Shown here: piece after piece, positions 60,654 to 64,000 of the stretch
Numbering within the stretch: the first letter of the stretch is position 1
Layout: the number at the start of each line of letters is the position of its first letter
DNA from: an uncultured Bacteroidota bacterium
GTDB taxonomy: Bacteria; Bacteroidota; Bacteroidia; Chitinophagales; Chitinophagaceae
Direction: 5' to 3'
DNA: 64,000 bases
Assembly (NCBI GenBank): GCA_903853805.1
Contig: CAINUN010000050.1
Location: 1-64,000, forward strand
Notes under the pieces: generated by a model
What the model was told of the DNA's origin: nothing
Seen by the model: only the letters and a program-made list of their open reading frames with translations
Databases searched by the model: none
Position numbers and translations under genes: made by a program

Positions 60654-62447
60654 ATGAAAGCAAGCAAACTTTTTTCAGGAATTATTTTTCTTTCCTTTTT
60701 CTTTTCGTTTTCAGCAAAAGCACAAACTGTTCAGCAATTTCTTGATCAATATACTCAGGAATATGTGAAGCTATATACCAATTCATCGTTGGCACAATGG
60801 CGCGCCAATATTGAAATAAAGGAAGGCGACACCACCAATAGTTTCATGGCGCAAAAAACGGATGAGGCAATGGCGGAGTTCACGGGCAGCAAGACTAATA
60901 TTGAGCAGGCAAGAAAGTTTTTGAAAGAAAAAACACTCACCGAAAAACAAAGAAAGCAACTCGAAATCATTCTTTACAACGCTGCCAACAATCCGCAAAC
61001 AGTTGCCAATATTGTAAAAATGCGCATCAAAGCAGAGAACGAACAAACCCAAAAGCTCTATGGCTTTCAATATATGTATGATGGCAAAAAAGTGAGCACC
61101 AACGATTTGGATGATGTTTTGAAAAAAGAAACCGACCTCCATAAACGCCAAGCTGCTTGGGAAGCGAGCAAAGAAGTGGGGAAGAGTTTAAAACCTGGTT
61201 TGCTTATGCTGCGCGATTTAAGAAACAATACGGTGATGGCTTTGGGTTACCACGATTTCTTCACCTATCAGGTGTCGGACTACAACATGAAGACCGATGA
61301 GATGATGAAAACTATGGATAAACTCATACAACAGCTTTATCCGCTTTACCGTGAATTGCATACATGGATGCGCTATGAAATGGCGAAGAAATACGGTGTG
61401 AAAGAAGTACCAGATTATTTACCGGCTCATTGGTTGCCCAATCGTTGGGGGCAAGATTGGAGTTCAGCGGTGAATGTCACAGGGCTTAATTTGGATAGCG
61501 TTTTAGGAACAAAATCTGCTTCTTGGGTTGTTCATGAAGGCGAGCGTTTATACACAAGCATCGGTTATCCTTCCCTTCCCGAAAACTTTTGGCAAAACTC
61601 AAGCCTTTATCCTTATCCGGCAGATAGCAATGTGAAGAAAAACAACCATGCTTCTGCTTGGCACATTGACCTAAATAAAAATGTCCGTAGCCTCATGAGC
61701 GTGGAACCCAACGCAGAGTGGTATGAAACTGCCAATCATGAACTAGGGCATATTTACTATTACCTTACTTATTCAAACGATAATGTTCCGCCTTTGTTAC
61801 GTGCTGGTGCTAATCGTGCTTACCATGAAGCCCTTGGTTCTATGATGGGTTTGGCTGCCATGCAAAAACCCTATTTAGTAGGAAGAGGATTAATCAATGC
61901 CAACACCAAAACAGATGAAATGCAATCTTTACTGAAAGAAGCATTGAATACGGTAGTCTTCATGTATTTCTCTTGCGGAACCATGAGCAATTTTGAAAAA
62001 GCACTTTATGTAGATAATCTTCCTGAAAATGAATTTAATAGAAAATGGTGGGACTTAGCTAGGAAATATCAAGGAATTGTTCCGCCAACCAACCGTGGAG
62101 AAGAATATGCGGATGCAGCTACCAAAACGCATATTAACGACGACCCTGCGCAATATTATGATTATGCACTTTCTTATGTGATTCTTTACCAATTACACAA
62201 TCACATTGCTAAGAAAATCCTTCATCAAGACCCAAGAGCCACCAATTATTATGGAAACAAAGAAATAGGGAAATTCATTAAAACAATCATGCAGCCAGGC
62301 GCTTCTGTTGATTGGCGAAAAGTGTTGAAACAAAGCACCGGTGAAGAATTGAACGCTAATGCTATGCTTGAGTATTTTCAACCTTTAATGAATTGGTTGA
62401 AAAAAGAAAATCAAGGAAGGAAGTATTCATTGCCTATGAAAATGTAA
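60654..62447 (+). CDS. M2-family (ACE-like) metallopeptidase
   Basis: Signal peptide then TANHELGHIYYYL (HExxH) and NRAYHEALGSMMGLA; ATG 60654 preferred. Confidence 0.9.
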   Translation: MKASKLFSGIIFLSFFFSFSAKAQTVQQFLDQYTQEYVKLYTNSSLAQWRANIEIKEGDTTNSFMAQKTDEAMAEFTGSKTNIEQARKFLKEKTLTEKQRKQLEIILYNAANNPQTVANIVKMRIKAENEQTQKLYGFQYMYDGKKVSTNDLDDVLKKETDLHKRQAAWEASKEVGKSLKPGLLMLRDLRNNTVMALGYHDFFTYQVSDYNMKTDEMMKTMDKLIQQLYPLYRELHTWMRYEMAKKYGVKEVPDYLPAHWLPNRWGQDWSSAVNVTGLNLDSVLGTKSASWVVHEGERLYTSIGYPSLPENFWQNSSLYPYPADSNVKKNNHASAWHIDLNKNVRSLMSVEPNAEWYETANHELGHIYYYLTYSNDNVPPLLRAGANRAYHEALGSMMGLAAMQKPYLVGRGLINANTKTDEMQSLLKEALNTVVFMYFSCGTMSNFEKALYVDNLPENEFNRKWWDLARKYQGIVPPTNRGEEYADAATKTHINDDPAQYYDYALSYVILYQLHNHIAKKILHQDPRATNYYGNKEIGKFIKTIMQPGASVDWRKVLKQSTGEELNANAMLEYFQPLMNWLKKENQGRKYSLPMKM

Positions 62448-62460
62448 GAACTGTTAAGCC

Positions 62461-63537
62461 ATGATGATATTTTATTGGTTGCAGTATCTTTTTGTGTTTT
62501 TTCTATCATCGTTATCAACTTTCAAGCGGAAAGCGATGTGTTTTTCATTTGCATCCCTTTGGATTTTTCTGGTATTTTTTGCTGCTTCAAGGTCTTCAAA
62601 AGTAGATTTAGATTACCAAGCATATGTCAATTATTTTGTCAAGTTCATGTCGGGGTTTAATTACTTTACTTCAAACAGAGTAATTTTTTATGAGCCTTGT
62701 TTCTATTTTATTCCCATAATTGGCAAAACGCTTTTCAATCCGCCTTACGATCTTTATGCATGTTTTACAATTTTTGCCTGCCTTGGCGTTTATTTCAAAC
62801 TTAAATCATTTCAACTTTCCAACTCTTTCTTTCTTACAATGCTCTTATATGGCAGCTCTTATTTCATCCTTCATGAAATGACTCAAATAAGAGTTGGCAT
62901 CGCAACCGGAATCTTATTACTTAGCATAAAACCATGTTATAACCGTAATTTAAAATCATTTATTCTACACATTCTTTCCGCGTGTTTTTTTCATTATTCA
63001 AGCATTGTATTTTTCCCCCTTTATTTTCTAAAAACAAAATCACTCAACAAGACTTTTTGGTTGTTTATGATTGGTCTTGGGTATTTTTTGGCAATTATAA
63101 ACATTGATATTCTTAAGCTTACACACCTTTCATCTTATTTTGTAAAAGTAGAATTGTACACTAAAGCTGCTGAAGCTCATGAAACACACTATACCATCAA
63201 CATTTATAACTTTGGAATTTTCATCAGTATTATTATGTCAATTGTAATGATATTGAAACATGAAATGCTCTCCAAGTTCAACCCTTATATCAATTTGATT
63301 TTGAAAATAAATGTGCTCTCTATTTTTGCATTTACAGCGCTTTCCTTTTTACCTGTTTTTGCCGGAAGATTATCAGAGTTATTTGCCATAGTACAAATGT
63401 TGATGTACCCAACATTGATTTATGTTTTCAGAGAAAAGTTTGTGGGGTATGCCATTGTGATAGTTATATCTTTTCTCAATTTCTGGAACTTTTTCTATCA
63501 TAGTAAACTTGTGTTTCCATATAGTGTTTGGTGGTAA
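62461..63537 (+). CDS. EpsG-like polysaccharide polymerase (Wzy-type)
   Basis: Multi-TM; DLDYQAYVNYF; FILHEMTQIRVGIATGILLLSI. Confidence 0.8.
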   Translation: MMIFYWLQYLFVFFLSSLSTFKRKAMCFSFASLWIFLVFFAASRSSKVDLDYQAYVNYFVKFMSGFNYFTSNRVIFYEPCFYFIPIIGKTLFNPPYDLYACFTIFACLGVYFKLKSFQLSNSFFLTMLLYGSSYFILHEMTQIRVGIATGILLLSIKPCYNRNLKSFILHILSACFFHYSSIVFFPLYFLKTKSLNKTFWLFMIGLGYFLAIINIDILKLTHLSSYFVKVELYTKAAEAHETHYTINIYNFGIFISIIMSIVMILKHEMLSKFNPYINLILKINVLSIFAFTALSFLPVFAGRLSELFAIVQMLMYPTLIYVFREKFVGYAIVIVISFLNFWNFFYHSKLVFPYSVWW

Positions 63538-63547
63538 AAAAGGATAA

Positions 63548-64000
63548 ATGAATAAGGTTTCAATTGTAATACTAAATTATAACGGCGCTAACGACACAAT
63601 TCAATGTGTAGAGCATCTTTTGCTATTGAACTATAAACATTTTGAACTCGTAATCGTTGATAATGCTTCAACTGATAATTCTCAAACTGAAATAAATAAT
63701 TGGCTGGGGCAAAACAGTATCTCATCAGAAATAATTACCAACGGTACAAAATATAAGCTTAGATCAAAAAACGCTATATGTGCATGTTTAATTAGTTCTA
63801 CTGAAAACAAAGGATTTGCAGGAGGAAATAATATAGGAATCAAATATTCACTCGAGCAAGAGGGTCTAGATTACGTGTGGTTATTAAACAATGATACAAT
63901 TGCAGACACAGATGCTCTTTTAGAATTGGTTTTACTAATTAAGAAAAAAGAAAATTGCGGTATCTGTGGCTCTATAATGCTTGAATTCGATAATGATGAA
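63548..64000 (+). CDS. family 2 glycosyltransferase, truncated by window edge
   Basis: MNKVSIVILNYNGANDTIQCVEHLL...LVIVDNASTDNSQTE...NKGFAGGNNIGIKY...WLLNNDT. Confidence 0.92.
   Translation, partial: MNKVSIVILNYNGANDTIQCVEHLLLLNYKHFELVIVDNASTDNSQTEINNWLGQNSISSEIITNGTKYKLRSKNAICACLISSTENKGFAGGNNIGIKYSLEQEGLDYVWLLNNDTIADTDALLELVLLIKKKENCGICGSIMLEFDNDE

Overview
A 64 kb window from an AT-rich Bacteroidota chromosome, probably Chitinophagia/Sphingobacteriia-like (inferred from T9SS sorting domains, PorP/SprF, PorZ next to recO, and TAnnTTTG promoters). Most of it is ordinary: housekeeping and metabolic genes (recO, purN, hutH, ftsE, ftsH, rsfS, birA, queD, pdxJ, ruvC, ccmB/ccmC), two tRNAs, T9SS-exported proteins and glycosyltransferases. 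The exceptional part is 7.3-25.2 kb, a dense two-component signalling island. It holds a tightly packed five-gene operon: NarL-type RR, receiver, H-NOX, a kinase that appears to carry a sensory HNOBA domain, and a receiver-kinase hybrid. It also holds a second NarL-type RR, three more histidine kinases and a small SWIM/zinc-ribbon protein. Reading the intergenic DNA by eye, I found a recurring 16-bp palindrome, TAACTA-N4-TAGTTA (variant TACCTA-N4-TAGGTA). Most copies lie 22-23 bp (once 33 bp, one helical turn more) upstream of a Bacteroidota -7 box (TAnnTTTG). The copies precede three of the kinases or kinase operons, both NarL-type RR genes, and four gene-free units that end in, or close to, intrinsic terminators (candidate sRNAs). 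I propose an autoregulated NO-sensing phosphorelay/sRNA regulon. Other notable signals are three tandem-repeat arrays (42, 42 and 63 bp units) built from dyads about 21 bp apart, a REP-like palindromic element flanking a DUF433/DUF5615 toxin-antitoxin pair, and two genes split at homopolymer tracts (T8, C8). All calls are from reading sequence; no database search was run.
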